Assembly (NCBI GenBank): GCA_949286165.1
Contig: CASDZK010000071.1
Coordinates: 1-43,239 of the forward strand
From: an uncultured Alistipes sp.
Lineage (GTDB): Bacteria; Bacteroidota; Bacteroidia; Bacteroidales; Rikenellaceae
Length of the DNA: 43,239 nt
Direction of reading: 5' to 3'
The notes under the pieces are model-generated. The model ran no database searches and was not told the DNA's origin. It saw only the letters and a program-made list of their open reading frames with translations. Below are positions 16,036 to 25,354 of this stretch, piece after piece. Positions within the stretch are counted from its first letter, which is position 1. Each line of letters opens with the position of its first letter. The position numbers and the translations under genes were made by a program.

Positions 16036-17005
16036 TTTTCAACACAGTCACGTATATGGGAGCAACAGAAACCAAATCGACCCCCTTATGACGAATATCT
16101 ACGCACACTTCATACCGGTTCTCTCCTCCGGAGGGTCGATAAATCACTCCGGCTATCGCATCTTTGACACTGAATTTGTTAAAATTGCTTTTCGAAACAT
16201 TGCACACGATCCGCACGCTATCCGGAATAATCGTATACTCATCGACGGCAAGCAATGCAGAATCATGGGCAGAAAACACCTGCACCGGCAACATGCAAAC
16301 CTGTTCAGTGTATTGTTCCAACTCAATCTTGTAACGAATCGACCGTTCCGGAATGACCACACCTTCTAAAGGTTCTATTTCCAACACACCGACGGCATCC
16401 CGGTCGGGCGAACGGATTATTTTCGATTTCGTAGTCAATGCCTCAATACCCGCCAAATCACTTTCTTTTCCCGATATCGTCAATGTCGCCGGCTGAACGA
16501 ACACATCTCCTACCTGCATATATTGACCTTTCAGGTCCAGAACAATGTTCGGCTTGACCGGAACCGTCTTAGACGTATATTTATCGATATAAGCGGTTAT
16601 TTCCGTATCCGTTACCGACAACAAATCAAACGCACTGTTCAGACGCGAAGCCAACGCCCGTTCCAAAGAAGGAATATAAAGAACCGAATAGGCTTCATTT
16701 TCCTTTTTCGACCAAGTAAGGTCCCCCAAAGGAATGTCGATTTTCGGCGGATAGGAAAACAGGCGATTCTGCAACAAGGCAAACCCGGAAGCCCGAACTT
16801 TCAACGTCAAATTGAAATACGGATTATCGTCCGCTTCTATGGTCGGATCGGCTCCGATAATATCGACAGAAACTTTGATCTGATCCGTATAAACCGCACT
16901 CAATTTGTTCATATACCACAAGCAGACGGCAATCAACAGAAACACTAAAAATTGAGTATTTCCGTATTTTCGAATGACGATCCAGATTTTCTGTGTTTTT
17001 TTCAT
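16028..17005 (-). CDS. YbbR-like (CdaR-type) membrane-anchored protein
   Basis: The 325-residue protein has one N-terminal transmembrane segment (FLVFLLIAVCLWYMNKLSAV, about 18-37), then an extracytoplasmic part made of YbbR-like beta repeats. Clear repeat pieces are VPVKPNIVLDLKGQYMQVGD with VFVQPATLTISGKESDLAGI. In Firmicutes a YbbR protein (CdaR) regulates the c-di-AMP cyclase CdaA; no cyclase gene is next to it here. The start at 17005 (MKKTQKIW) is used rather than the longer frame from 17107, which adds an unlikely leader. It lies between yajC and coaE. Confidence 0.85.
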   Translation of the reverse strand: MKKTQKIWIVIRKYGNTQFLVFLLIAVCLWYMNKLSAVYTDQIKVSVDIIGADPTIEADDNPYFNLTLKVRASGFALLQNRLFSYPPKIDIPLGDLTWSKKENEAYSVLYIPSLERALASRLNSAFDLLSVTDTEITAYIDKYTSKTVPVKPNIVLDLKGQYMQVGDVFVQPATLTISGKESDLAGIEALTTKSKIIRSPDRDAVGVLEIEPLEGVVIPERSIRYKIELEQYTEQVCMLPVQVFSAHDSALLAVDEYTIIPDSVRIVCNVSKSNFNKFSVKDAIAGVIYRPSGGENRYEVCVDIRHKGVDLVSVAPIYVTVLKNE

Positions 17006-17155
17006 GAGTAACCGACCGATTTTCAGGACAAATATAATCAATAAAGCAATTTCTTTTCCGTCTGCAAATAAAAAGCAAGATTTTCCATTTCCCTTTCCGG
17101 AAAACAAAAAATCCTGCTTTCATTCAAAACAAAAGTAAATCTTTTTATCTTTCTA

Positions 17156-17479
17156 TTATTTGGTTGTCGAAAGCGATGCGGGATCCTGCATAATCATATT
17201 TTTATCGATTTTGATATTCACATTATTATCGATTTCCAACACGACATAATTATCCCCCACTTCTTTAACCGTACCATAAATACCTCCTGCGGAAATGACT
17301 TTAGCCCCTTTTTGCAAAGAATTGCGGAACTTTACCAACTCTTTCTGGCGTTTTTGTTGCGGACGAATCATAAAGAAATACATGACCACAAAAATCAACA
17401 CCATCATAATGATGAACGACAAATTGGAACCCTGCGTTGCAGGAGCCTGAATAGGCATAACAGATAACATCGAATTCAT
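17156..17479 (-). CDS. yajC: Sec translocase accessory subunit YajC
   Basis: The 107-residue protein has one transmembrane helix (SFIIMMVLIFVVMYFFMIRP) directly followed by the family hallmark RPQQKRQKELVKFRNSLQKG, then GAKVISAGGIYGTVKEVGDN. YajC associates with SecDF-SecYEG. It follows the DUF1573 gene by 22 bases. The leader before its ATG is AT-rich (aaaattatg), as in several genes here. Confidence 0.95.
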   Translation of the reverse strand: MNSMLSVMPIQAPATQGSNLSFIIMMVLIFVVMYFFMIRPQQKRQKELVKFRNSLQKGAKVISAGGIYGTVKEVGDNYVVLEIDNNVNIKIDKNMIMQDPASLSTTK

Positions 17480-17501
17480 AATTTTATTTTTTTAATTTAA
17501 T

Positions 17502-17960
17502 TTATTCGTTCGGTCTCACATCGGCGATTAATCGTACTTCGTATTTGGCCGCATTGGTAATCAAGGATACGGAAGTTACCTGCTTTCCCTCTTTCCCCTT
17601 CGAATTATAATAAAACGGAATCTCCGTAATTTTATTATCTTCTATCGGTTGCTTGTCGTAGGTAAGTGTCATGCATCCGCAGGTTCCGCTCACATCCATA
17701 AAAATCAACGGTTTACCACTCTCATTTCTCAAATAGAGAACTCCCTTAACAACTTCTCCGGCCCGCAAACGCCCCAGATCGCGAGTTCCGATTTCATGCT
17801 CCAGCCGATCATCGAAAGCCTTCATAGCATATACTAAGCTGTCCGGAACTTTTACCTGTGGAACGGCTACTTCTTCTCGACCGTTCTCCGCCGTCCGCTG
17901 TCCTGTCCCGCAAGAAAGACATGACATAAACAAAAGTATGACACAAACCGTATTTTTCAT
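17502..17960 (-). CDS. DUF1573 lipoprotein
   Basis: The 152-residue product starts MKNTVCVILLFMSCLSCGTG, a lipoprotein leader with Cys 17 in LSC. The remainder is one DUF1573 domain, an Ig-like fold with the signature DVSGTCGCMTLTYDKQPI. The GTCGC pair is conserved in the family. Molecular role unknown; members are envelope proteins often found beside yajC and nusB in Bacteroidetes, as here. Confidence 0.88.
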   Translation of the reverse strand: MKNTVCVILLFMSCLSCGTGQRTAENGREEVAVPQVKVPDSLVYAMKAFDDRLEHEIGTRDLGRLRAGEVVKGVLYLRNESGKPLIFMDVSGTCGCMTLTYDKQPIEDNKITEIPFYYNSKGKEGKQVTSVSLITNAAKYEVRLIADVRPNE

Positions 17961-17966
17961 TCCGAA

Positions 17967-18908
17967 TCACACTTGTTTATCAATCCGTCCCCGTTCACGC
18001 AAATCCTGAACCATACGATTCATCAAACCGTTGATGAAATGACCGCTTGCCGGACTGCTGTAATATTTTGCGATTTCGATATATTCGTCCATGGTAACTT
18101 TCAACGGAATATCGCGACACTCCATAATCTCCGTCAAAGCCGCCATTAACAATATTTTATCCAAGAAAACGATGCGGTCGATATCCCAATTACGCACGAA
18201 CGACTCCACATACGCCAGATTATCCCGATACCGGACCACCGTCTTTTCAAAAACCGTCTTTACAAAATCCATATCGGACTCATCTCCCAGCATCGGCAAC
18301 AGATGTATATCGCTTTTTCCGTCCGTTACCTCTCCGACCCGAAACGATCTAATCGTTTTGATTACCTGACTCGTTATGAATTCCACCTCATCCAGCCAAA
18401 AAATAGACATCTCCTCCAATACATCGTAAAGATCGGAAAAATCCTCTATTTCCTGTGAATAAAACTGAATGACCAACATTTTATCATCCTGATAACCGGC
18501 TTTTTCCTGGTCCATATACAACCGGTAATAATCGCTTTTTACCAAATTCTGATATAATTTGCGAATCAGTTCGGGACAACTGCTCCACGACAAGGAACCT
18601 TTCCGCAAATAATCATTCAGCGACCGGCTCGCTCTTAACTGACCGACTACCCTGTTCTCAATGAAACGACAGTTCGGATGCAAGTCCTCTTCCGAAGGTA
18701 ACAGCCGCGATTTCCGTTGTTCGATAACCGTTTCCGCATAATCGGCCACCTCAACGATCAATTCCATCATCAAATGATAAAGATCGTAACTTTTACGCAT
18801 ACTGAACAGCAGATTCCGTTCGGAAGCACTCAAAGACTCTCCTTCCGTTTTGAAATGGCTGTACAACGCCTTTACTATCTTGATCCTCAATAACCGCCTG
18901 CTTAACAT
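17967..18908 (-). CDS. nusB: Transcription antitermination factor NusB, Bacteroidetes long form
   Basis: The 313-residue protein is longer than the usual ~140-residue NusB. The true NusB domain occupies roughly the C-terminal half (FVRNWDIDRIVFLDKILLMA, ALTEIMECRDIPLKVTMDEY, IEIAKYYSSPASGHFINGLM), including the ExxxIxKxY motif. The N-terminal extension is helical and typical of Bacteroidetes NusB. It binds boxA RNA with NusE. The start at 18908 (MLSRRLLRIK) is preferred to 18929 (MRFKNGN-). First gene of the operon that runs to the DUF1080 gene. Confidence 0.92.
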   Translation of the reverse strand: MLSRRLLRIKIVKALYSHFKTEGESLSASERNLLFSMRKSYDLYHLMMELIVEVADYAETVIEQRKSRLLPSEEDLHPNCRFIENRVVGQLRASRSLNDYLRKGSLSWSSCPELIRKLYQNLVKSDYYRLYMDQEKAGYQDDKMLVIQFYSQEIEDFSDLYDVLEEMSIFWLDEVEFITSQVIKTIRSFRVGEVTDGKSDIHLLPMLGDESDMDFVKTVFEKTVVRYRDNLAYVESFVRNWDIDRIVFLDKILLMAALTEIMECRDIPLKVTMDEYIEIAKYYSSPASGHFINGLMNRMVQDLRERGRIDKQV

Positions 18909-18961
18909 GTTACCGTTTTTAAAGCGCAAATGTAAATAAAAAACTCGAAATACACAATCGG

Positions 18962-19711
18962 TTATACCTCCGATAACGCTGCTAAACTGTCGCGGACCCG
19001 TGCAGACGAAGTGATGTCGTTACTGAATTCGGAAATCCGGACTTCTCCGCCCATCGATACTCTTTCGTTTCGGTAAATCATCGGCGAGGCAACGGTTTCA
19101 CGCGCGGACATGTGGAATTCGCAAGCACCCGTAACATCCCGAAGCCGGACAATATTCCGTTCATTGACCCCGCATCCGGGCATGATGATGATCCGCCCTG
19201 CCGCCCGCTTTACCAGTTCGGCAATCAGAGAAGCTCCCTGCCATGCAGACATCTCCTGTCCCGAAGTAAGAATACGATCGAATCCTAGTTCGATGATTTG
19301 TTCCAAAGCTTCGAAAGGTCGGTCGCAAACATCGAACGCCCGATGAAAAGTCAGGGACATCCCCCCTGCCGCAGCTGCCAAATACCGGCAAACATCCATA
19401 TCGATTTTCCCGTAAGGAGTCAAACACCCGAACACGACTCCGTCTACGCCTAATCTTCGGCACATTTCAATATCCCTAACCATAGTATCTATTTCAAGCG
19501 GCGAATAAAGAAAATCTCCCGAACGAGGGCGTATAATCACATGCAACCGGATGGAAAGTTTCTCTCTGGCTACCGCAATTTCTCCATAACTGGGCGTCGT
19601 TCCCCCTTCCGGAATTCCCGCACACAATTCGATACGACCGGCACCGCCTTCCTGCGCACGGATTCCGCTTAAAACGGAATTCGCGCATATTTCTATCAAA
19701 TATTTATTCAT
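18962..19711 (-). CDS. cutC: CutC family protein
   Basis: The 249-residue protein has the CutC TIM barrel: EICANSVLSGIRAQEGGAGR, RIELCAGIPEGGTTPSYGEI, VIIRPRSGDFLYSPLEIDTM and VDGVVFGCLTPYGKIDMDVC. CutC was first tied to copper homeostasis in E. coli, but that role is disputed. It ends 53 bases before nusB begins on the same strand and is divergent from the PIF1-like helicase gene. Confidence 0.93.
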   Translation of the reverse strand: MNKYLIEICANSVLSGIRAQEGGAGRIELCAGIPEGGTTPSYGEIAVAREKLSIRLHVIIRPRSGDFLYSPLEIDTMVRDIEMCRRLGVDGVVFGCLTPYGKIDMDVCRYLAAAAGGMSLTFHRAFDVCDRPFEALEQIIELGFDRILTSGQEMSAWQGASLIAELVKRAAGRIIIMPGCGVNERNIVRLRDVTGACEFHMSARETVASPMIYRNERVSMGGEVRISEFSNDITSSARVRDSLAALSEV

Positions 19712-19850
19712 AAACCGCGATTCTTTTTACCGGTAAAGGTCGTATTTTTTTTGCATTCCGGCTCTATCCGAACAAAATTATATTTTTCGGACTCTCCGGC
19801 AACACATCAGAGAAAGAGCCGATTTATTTCCGCAATTACGATTAAAAATG

Positions 19851-19858
19851 TAAATTTG
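19851..19858 (+). promoter_or_regulatory. Bacteroidetes -7 box (TAAATTTG) for the PIF1-like helicase gene
   Basis: TAAATTTG followed by C matches TAnnTTTG and lies 24 bases before the ATG at 19883. This supports 19883 as the start, because the longer open frame from 19751 would run through the promoter. Confidence 0.6.
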
Positions 19859-19882
19859 CTTGCTTCTTTTTACGATCAAAGC

Positions 19883-22390
19883 ATGCCAACCGAACAAAAC
19901 TCTCAAATACAAAAAGCTTTCGATTTTATAACGACCACACGGGCCAATATTTTCCTAACCGGAAAAGCGGGAACCGGAAAAACGACGTTTCTTCGAAATC
20001 TGAGACAATCTTTACACAAAAGAAATATCGTCCTCGCCCCTACCGGAGTAGCTGCCGTAAATGCCGGAGGCATGACACTGCACTCCTTTTTTCAACTTCC
20101 GTTCGGAGCCTATCTGCCGGGACAAATTTACTTCAGAAACGACAAAGAACGTTTTACCAACCGATTCGGAAAAAACAAAATCAAAATCATTCGGTCTCTC
20201 GAGCTGTTGATCATAGACGAAATCAGTATGGTCCGGGCCGATGTGCTGGATGCTGTAAATGACACGCTCCAACGGTACAGAAAAAACAAGCAACCGTTCG
20301 GAGGGGTACAACTGCTGATGATCGGGGATATCCACCAATTAGCGCCGGTAGCTACGGAAGAAGACATGCTTTTGCTGAAAGACCACTATCCTTCCCTTTA
20401 TTTCTTCCACAGCAAAGCTTTACGCGACACTCCTTATCTTACGATAGAACTGACCCAAGTATACCGTCAATCGGATCCCAGATTTACCCGGTTATTGAAT
20501 GCGGTACGCGACAACCAGGTAAATCGGGAGATATTGCAGGCGTTGAACGAAAGGTACATTCCCCGGTTCGAACCCGACGACCGGGAAGAGTATATTCGGC
20601 TTACGACACACATAAATTTGGCCAATAAAATCAACCGAACCAAGCTCGAAGAACTTCCGGGCGAAGCACATGTTTACCAGGCTGTCGTTACGGGCGATTT
20701 TCCGGAACAGAACTATCCGAACGACAAAGAGCTGATTTTGAAAGAAGGTGCGCAAGTCATGTTCATACGTAATGACAAAACGGCGGAAAAGAGGTATTAC
20801 AACGGGAAAATAGGCATCGTAGAATCCCTGACAGACCGGGAAATTACCGTACGCTGTCAGGAAGGGGATTCCATTCGCGTGGAAAAAGAACTATGGGAAA
20901 ACACCCGGTATATATTGAACGAAGAGACCAAAACGATCGACGAATTCATCGACGGCACATTCCAACAATATCCCTTGAAAACAGCATGGGCCATTACGAT
21001 ACATAAAAGTCAGGGGCTGACCTTCGAAAAAGCCGTTATCGACCTGAACGGAGCTTTCGCCCACGGACAGGTTTACGTGGCTTTAAGCCGTTGCAAAACG
21101 CTGGAAGGATTGGTACTCAGCTCTCCGCTATATCCGAGAGCGGTCATCTGCGATTCGCAAATCGATGATTTTACCCGTTATATTCAGGAAAACCAACCCG
21201 ATCATGAAGTCTTGCAGCGTTACCAACGGAGTTATTTCCAAGAATTGCTTTTCCAACTGATCGATTTTTCAGAAATACGGGTATTGTTATTCAATACTTT
21301 AGAGTTATTCCGGACGCACCTGTTGAAAACTTTTCCCCGATATACGCAGGAGCTGGCCGAATTTTGCGCTCTTTTCCACAAAGAGGTCTGCGAAGTATCA
21401 CTGCTCTTCAAGAATAAACTGCAAAACCGAATCATGCAAACGGACGATTATTCCGCAGATCCGGTAATGGCCGAACGGATTTCCAGCGGAGCTGTCTATT
21501 TTTTGTCCAAGTTATCGCGATGCGAAACATTCGCGGACGAGTTCAGCGAACTGGAAATAGACAATCAAACCGTAAAACAAGCGGTCTGTGACAATGCCGC
21601 GAATCTGAAAAAAGCGTTATTCGTCAAAAAGGCCGTTTTGAAAACGGCCTCCGAAGGCTTTTCCATAGAAACCTATTCTCGGAGTTTTTATGAAGCCTCC
21701 TTGACCGAACCGGAAAAAGACAAAAAGAAAAAGAAAGAAAGCGCTATTTCCGCAGTACAGGCCGATGTTACCCATATCGACCTGTTTCAAGCCTTGCTCG
21801 CATGGAGAAAAAGCAAGGCAGAAGAACTGAAACTGCCGGTTTTCCACGTGATGCAGCAAAAAGTACTGGTAAATATTCAGGCCGCTCTTCCCCGAACCAT
21901 CCGGGAACTGAAAAAAGTAAAAGGCATGGGGGATAAAAATACGGCAAAATACGGGGATGAAATATTATCCATCGTCAAAGATTATATGCCGGGAACCGAT
22001 TTATGGGCAACATCTGAAAAAACATCCTTTGCCAAAGAAAATATTCTGGAATCATCCGAAGAAAAGAATGAAGAAAAAGGGAAACAAGAACCGGCCTATC
22101 AGGTAACCCTGCAACTGTTCTTAACCGGAAAAACCGTTCCGGAAATAGCCAAAATAAGGGAAAGAACGATCGCTACCATAGAAAACCATTTAATATACTG
22201 CCTCCGACAAAAACTTATTCCCATTTCGTCGTTAGTATCGGACGAAACACTCGAAACGATCGGTCGTTTCATCGCACAACACGACTTTCGAAAACTATCG
22301 GAAATCAAAGCAGGCTTGAACGACCGGTTCAGTTATACGGAAATCAAATACGTTACGGCCTATCTCGATACGGCCAACCGCAAACTATAA
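19883..22390 (+). CDS. PIF1-like helicase with HRDC and C-terminal helix-turn-helix domains
   Basis: The 835-residue protein has a superfamily 1 helicase core: Walker A GKAGTGKTTFLRNL at about 27-40, Walker B ELLIIDEISMVRADVLDAVN at about 107-126, and the late motifs AWAITIHKSQGLTFEKAVID and GQVYVALSRCKTLEGLVLSS. An HRDC-like domain lies at about 630-710 (DLFQALLAWRKSKAEELKLP, IRELKKVKGMGDKNTAKYGD). A helix-turn-helix segment follows at about 730-835 (VTLQLFLTGKTVPEIAKIRE). It should unwind DNA, perhaps at G-quadruplexes or stalled forks. The long upstream in-frame extension is rejected because a promoter lies inside it. araR follows 13 bases later. Confidence 0.92.
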   Translation: MPTEQNSQIQKAFDFITTTRANIFLTGKAGTGKTTFLRNLRQSLHKRNIVLAPTGVAAVNAGGMTLHSFFQLPFGAYLPGQIYFRNDKERFTNRFGKNKIKIIRSLELLIIDEISMVRADVLDAVNDTLQRYRKNKQPFGGVQLLMIGDIHQLAPVATEEDMLLLKDHYPSLYFFHSKALRDTPYLTIELTQVYRQSDPRFTRLLNAVRDNQVNREILQALNERYIPRFEPDDREEYIRLTTHINLANKINRTKLEELPGEAHVYQAVVTGDFPEQNYPNDKELILKEGAQVMFIRNDKTAEKRYYNGKIGIVESLTDREITVRCQEGDSIRVEKELWENTRYILNEETKTIDEFIDGTFQQYPLKTAWAITIHKSQGLTFEKAVIDLNGAFAHGQVYVALSRCKTLEGLVLSSPLYPRAVICDSQIDDFTRYIQENQPDHEVLQRYQRSYFQELLFQLIDFSEIRVLLFNTLELFRTHLLKTFPRYTQELAEFCALFHKEVCEVSLLFKNKLQNRIMQTDDYSADPVMAERISSGAVYFLSKLSRCETFADEFSELEIDNQTVKQAVCDNAANLKKALFVKKAVLKTASEGFSIETYSRSFYEASLTEPEKDKKKKKESAISAVQADVTHIDLFQALLAWRKSKAEELKLPVFHVMQQKVLVNIQAALPRTIRELKKVKGMGDKNTAKYGDEILSIVKDYMPGTDLWATSEKTSFAKENILESSEEKNEEKGKQEPAYQVTLQLFLTGKTVPEIAKIRERTIATIENHLIYCLRQKLIPISSLVSDETLETIGRFIAQHDFRKLSEIKAGLNDRFSYTEIKYVTAYLDTANRKL

Positions 22391-22403
22391 ATCAAACACG
22401 ACC

Positions 22404-23114
22404 TTGAATACGCAACCTACTTATTACTATCAGGAACACAGTTCATTTAAAATAGCTGTCGATTGCATCATATTCGGATTCGACGAAGAAGGATTGAAGT
22501 TGCTGCTGCAAAAACGGAAATTCGAGCCTTGCATGGGAGAATGGTCCTTAATGGGAGGATTCATGACTCCGGAAGAAAATTTGGACCAGGCTGCCGAACG
22601 AGTACTGAAAGAGTGTACGGGACTCGAAAAAGTCTATATGGAACAGGTTATGGCTTTCAGCGAAATCGGACGGGATCCGGGCGATCGAGTCGTATCTGTC
22701 GCTTATTTCGCCCTAATCGATATCCGTCATTATATAAAAGAGTCCACAGAACGCTATCAGGCCGTATGGGTCCTACTGAAAGATATTCCGCCATTGATTT
22801 TCGATCATAACGAAATGGTAGATAAAGCTTTGATACGGCTCCGGCAACGAGCGACCAACTGCCCCGTAGGATTCAACCTGCTCTCCGAAACATTTACGCT
22901 ACCCGCACTGCAACAGCTGTACGAAGCGATCTTCGACTGTAAAATAGACAAACGTAATTTCAGAAAAAAAATAGCCGGCATGAATTTATTGGTAAACACC
23001 GGACAAAAAGAATATTCTTCTTCCAGAAAAGGAGCTTTTCTATATTGCTTCGATGAAAAAAAATATGAAGAAATGACAAAAAAAGGGTACAACCCCAACT
23101 TCTTTTCTTTATAA
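22404..23114 (+). CDS. araR: Nudix-type transcriptional regulator, AraR-like
   Basis: The 236-residue protein has an N-terminal Nudix domain (FKIAVDCIIFGFDEEGLKLL) and a C-terminal winged-helix part (about 155-236), the architecture of NrtR and of the Bacteroides arabinose repressor AraR. The Nudix box at residues 52-74 is broken: where the consensus has RE and EE, this has R66-V67 and E70-C71, so hydrolysis is unlikely and a sensor role is expected. It begins with TTG at 22404; no suitable ATG precedes the domain. It heads the arabinose cluster and probably represses it, releasing DNA when L-arabinose binds, by analogy with the B. thetaiotaomicron protein. Confidence 0.85.
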   Translation: MNTQPTYYYQEHSSFKIAVDCIIFGFDEEGLKLLLQKRKFEPCMGEWSLMGGFMTPEENLDQAAERVLKECTGLEKVYMEQVMAFSEIGRDPGDRVVSVAYFALIDIRHYIKESTERYQAVWVLLKDIPPLIFDHNEMVDKALIRLRQRATNCPVGFNLLSETFTLPALQQLYEAIFDCKIDKRNFRKKIAGMNLLVNTGQKEYSSSRKGAFLYCFDEKKYEEMTKKGYNPNFFSL

Positions 23115-23215
23115 ATTTTCTACCGTTTTTCTCTTCAACCTACCTTTATTTCAATCCAAAAGGCAGGTTATTTATTTTCGCACGATCATTAAGCCAATCC
23201 AGCAAGAATAAGGGG

Positions 23216-23241
23216 AAAGGTGTCTTTCGGACATCTTTTTT
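23216..23241 (+). terminator. Terminator after araR
   Basis: aaaggtgtct at 23216-23225 pairs with ggacatcttt at 23229-23238 (two wobble pairs, 3-base loop) and runs into a T stretch to 23241. It lies 100 bases after araR and about 160 before the GH51 gene, separating the regulator from the enzyme transcript, or acting in the leader of the latter. Confidence 0.6.
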
Positions 23242-23269
23242 CGAATAATTTTTTTTCATATTTTTTTGT

Positions 23270-23288
23270 AAGTGTAAAAAATACATTT
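23270..23288. promoter_or_regulatory. Candidate AraR operator
   Basis: An imperfect inverted repeat, aagtgta-N5-tacattt, lies between the araR terminator and the GH51 start (23401). Six of seven half-site positions match. It is the best dyad in the intergenic gap, but its assignment to AraR is inference from position only. Confidence 0.3.
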
Positions 23289-23400
23289 AATTTAGAGGCA
23301 CAAAACGATACGGTAATTCCGGTTCAAACCGACGACGAACGGAACCGAAACATTATCAACGAAAAACAGTATCCGTACCGAAACAAAAAACACTATACGA

Positions 23401-25350
23401 ATGAAAACCAAACTACTATCGACCTTTTTATTGGGATGTGCTTTCGCGGCAGGAGCACAACCCATGGAATTACAAGTAAACGTCAAAGAGATCGGCGCCC
23501 CCATTCAACCGACCATGTACGGTATCTTTTTCGAAGACATCAATTTCGGAGCGGACGGCGGGCTGTACGCCGAGCTGGTAAAAAACCGTTCTTTCGAATT
23601 CGACCATCCGTTGTTGGGCTGGGAACCGTTCGGCCAGATACAGGTTCTGGACAAAAATCCCTGTTTCGACCAAAACCCGCATTACGTACAACTGACGAAA
23701 ACGCCAGAAACCAAAACCGGAACGGGGCTGGTAAACGAAGGTTTCTTCGGTATGGGATTCAAAAAGGGGGAGAATTACCGGTTTTCGGTATATGCAAGAA
23801 ACCTGTCTGAAAAACCGGTACGGATGGCGGTAGATTTAATCGGAAACGACCGAGAACTGACCGCTTACTCTTCCATAGAGATAACGGATAAAGACTGGAA
23901 ACGGTACGAACTCGTTTTGTCTCCGAACCGCACGGACGATCGGGGAAGATTGAGAGTGTTGTTGTTAGGAGACGGAACCGTCGATCTCGACCACATCTCA
24001 TTGTTCCCCGAAAAAACGTGGAAAGGCCGTAAAAACGGACTTCGCAACGATTTGGCCCAGGCATTGGCCGACCTGAATCCCGGCGTTTTCCGATTTCCCG
24101 GCGGATGCATCGTGGAAGGGACCACGCTGGAAACCCGTTACAATTGGAAACACTCGGTGGGTCCGGTCGAAAACCGCCCTATCAATATCAACCGCTGGAA
24201 CTATTCGCAGGGTGTAAGACGATTTCCCGACTACTACCAATCCTACGGCATGGGATTTTATGAAATGTTCCTGCTGAGCGAAGACATCGGAGCCGAACCG
24301 CTGCCCGTAATCAGTTGCGGGCTGGCCTGTCAGTTCGAGAACAAATATGCGGATCCGCAAGCCATGGTTCCTATAAAGGAACTGGACTGTTACATACAGG
24401 ACGCCCTCGACCTGATCGAATTCGCTAACGGCGACACGACGACACGATGGGGAAAACTGCGTGCGGAAATGGGACACCCGGCCCCGTTCAACATGAAATA
24501 CCTCGGCGTGGGGAACGAACAATGGGGCGAAATTTACGTGGAACGACTGACGGAATTTTTAAAGGTACTTCGGGAAAAACATCCGGAAATTAAAATCATC
24601 GGAAGTTCGGGACCTTTCAAGGACGGCGAATATTTCGACTATCTGTGGCCCGAAATGAAACGGTTGCAGGTGGATTTAGTGGACGAACACTACTACAACG
24701 CTCCTTCGTTCTTCTACGACAATGCCAAGCGGTACGACTCGTACGACCGCGAAGGGCCGAAAGTTTTCGCCGGCGAGTACGCCGCGCACCACCATACCCG
24801 CAAAAACAATTTCGACGCGGCCCTTTCGGAAGCCGCTTTCATGACCGGATTGGAACGCAACGCCGACGTGGTATATATGGCAACATACGCCCCCCTGTTC
24901 GCTCATGTGGAAGGCTGGCAATGGAAACCCGACCTGATTTGGTTCGACAGCATGAAAAGCGTGAAAACTCCGAACTATTACGTTCAGCAACTGTACGGAC
25001 AAAATGCGGGAACCCACGTATTGCCACTGACTTACGAAGGCCAGCCTTTGGCCGGCGAACGGAAAATGTACGCAACTGCCGCATTCGATGAGAACACGAA
25101 TGAAATCATTTTGAAAATCGTCAATGCAGGAATAGACAACCGTTCCCTGAAAGTATATCTGAACGGGGCCCGCCCGGCCGGACAAGCCCAAGGCTTCATG
25201 TTGCAATCGGATATGCTCGAAGCGGAAAACACGATAGAAACGCCTTGCACCGTCGTTCCGGAAGAACGAACCGCGACCGTTCGGGACAATGTCGTAGAGC
25301 TGGACGCCCCGAAACAATCTTTCCAAGTACTCAGAATCCAATTGCAATAA
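23401..25350 (+). CDS. GH51 alpha-L-arabinofuranosidase
   Basis: The 649-residue secreted enzyme has a signal peptide (MKTKLLSTFLLGCAFAAGAQ) and a GH51 catalytic domain. The family opening is QPTMYGIFFEDINFGADGGL. The acid/base Glu is in YLGVGNEQWGEIYVERLTEF (about residue 373) and the nucleophile Glu in KVFAGEYAAHHHTRKNNFDA (about 459). A beta-sandwich follows to the end. A carbohydrate-binding-like segment at about 110-215 (MAVDLIGNDRELTAYSSIEI) sits between, as in Bacteroidales homologues. It removes terminal arabinofuranose from arabinan or arabinoxylan. First enzyme of the operon; the next gene starts 4 bases later. Confidence 0.95.
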   Translation: MKTKLLSTFLLGCAFAAGAQPMELQVNVKEIGAPIQPTMYGIFFEDINFGADGGLYAELVKNRSFEFDHPLLGWEPFGQIQVLDKNPCFDQNPHYVQLTKTPETKTGTGLVNEGFFGMGFKKGENYRFSVYARNLSEKPVRMAVDLIGNDRELTAYSSIEITDKDWKRYELVLSPNRTDDRGRLRVLLLGDGTVDLDHISLFPEKTWKGRKNGLRNDLAQALADLNPGVFRFPGGCIVEGTTLETRYNWKHSVGPVENRPININRWNYSQGVRRFPDYYQSYGMGFYEMFLLSEDIGAEPLPVISCGLACQFENKYADPQAMVPIKELDCYIQDALDLIEFANGDTTTRWGKLRAEMGHPAPFNMKYLGVGNEQWGEIYVERLTEFLKVLREKHPEIKIIGSSGPFKDGEYFDYLWPEMKRLQVDLVDEHYYNAPSFFYDNAKRYDSYDREGPKVFAGEYAAHHHTRKNNFDAALSEAAFMTGLERNADVVYMATYAPLFAHVEGWQWKPDLIWFDSMKSVKTPNYYVQQLYGQNAGTHVLPLTYEGQPLAGERKMYATAAFDENTNEIILKIVNAGIDNRSLKVYLNGARPAGQAQGFMLQSDMLEAENTIETPCTVVPEERTATVRDNVVELDAPKQSFQVLRIQLQ

Positions 25351-25354
25351 ACCT

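Noticed and set aside
23220..23810. 196-codon plus-strand ORF ahead of and into the GH51 gene
   Set aside because: It is a shifted frame over the GH51 coding sequence with Arg-rich content and starts in the terminator region.
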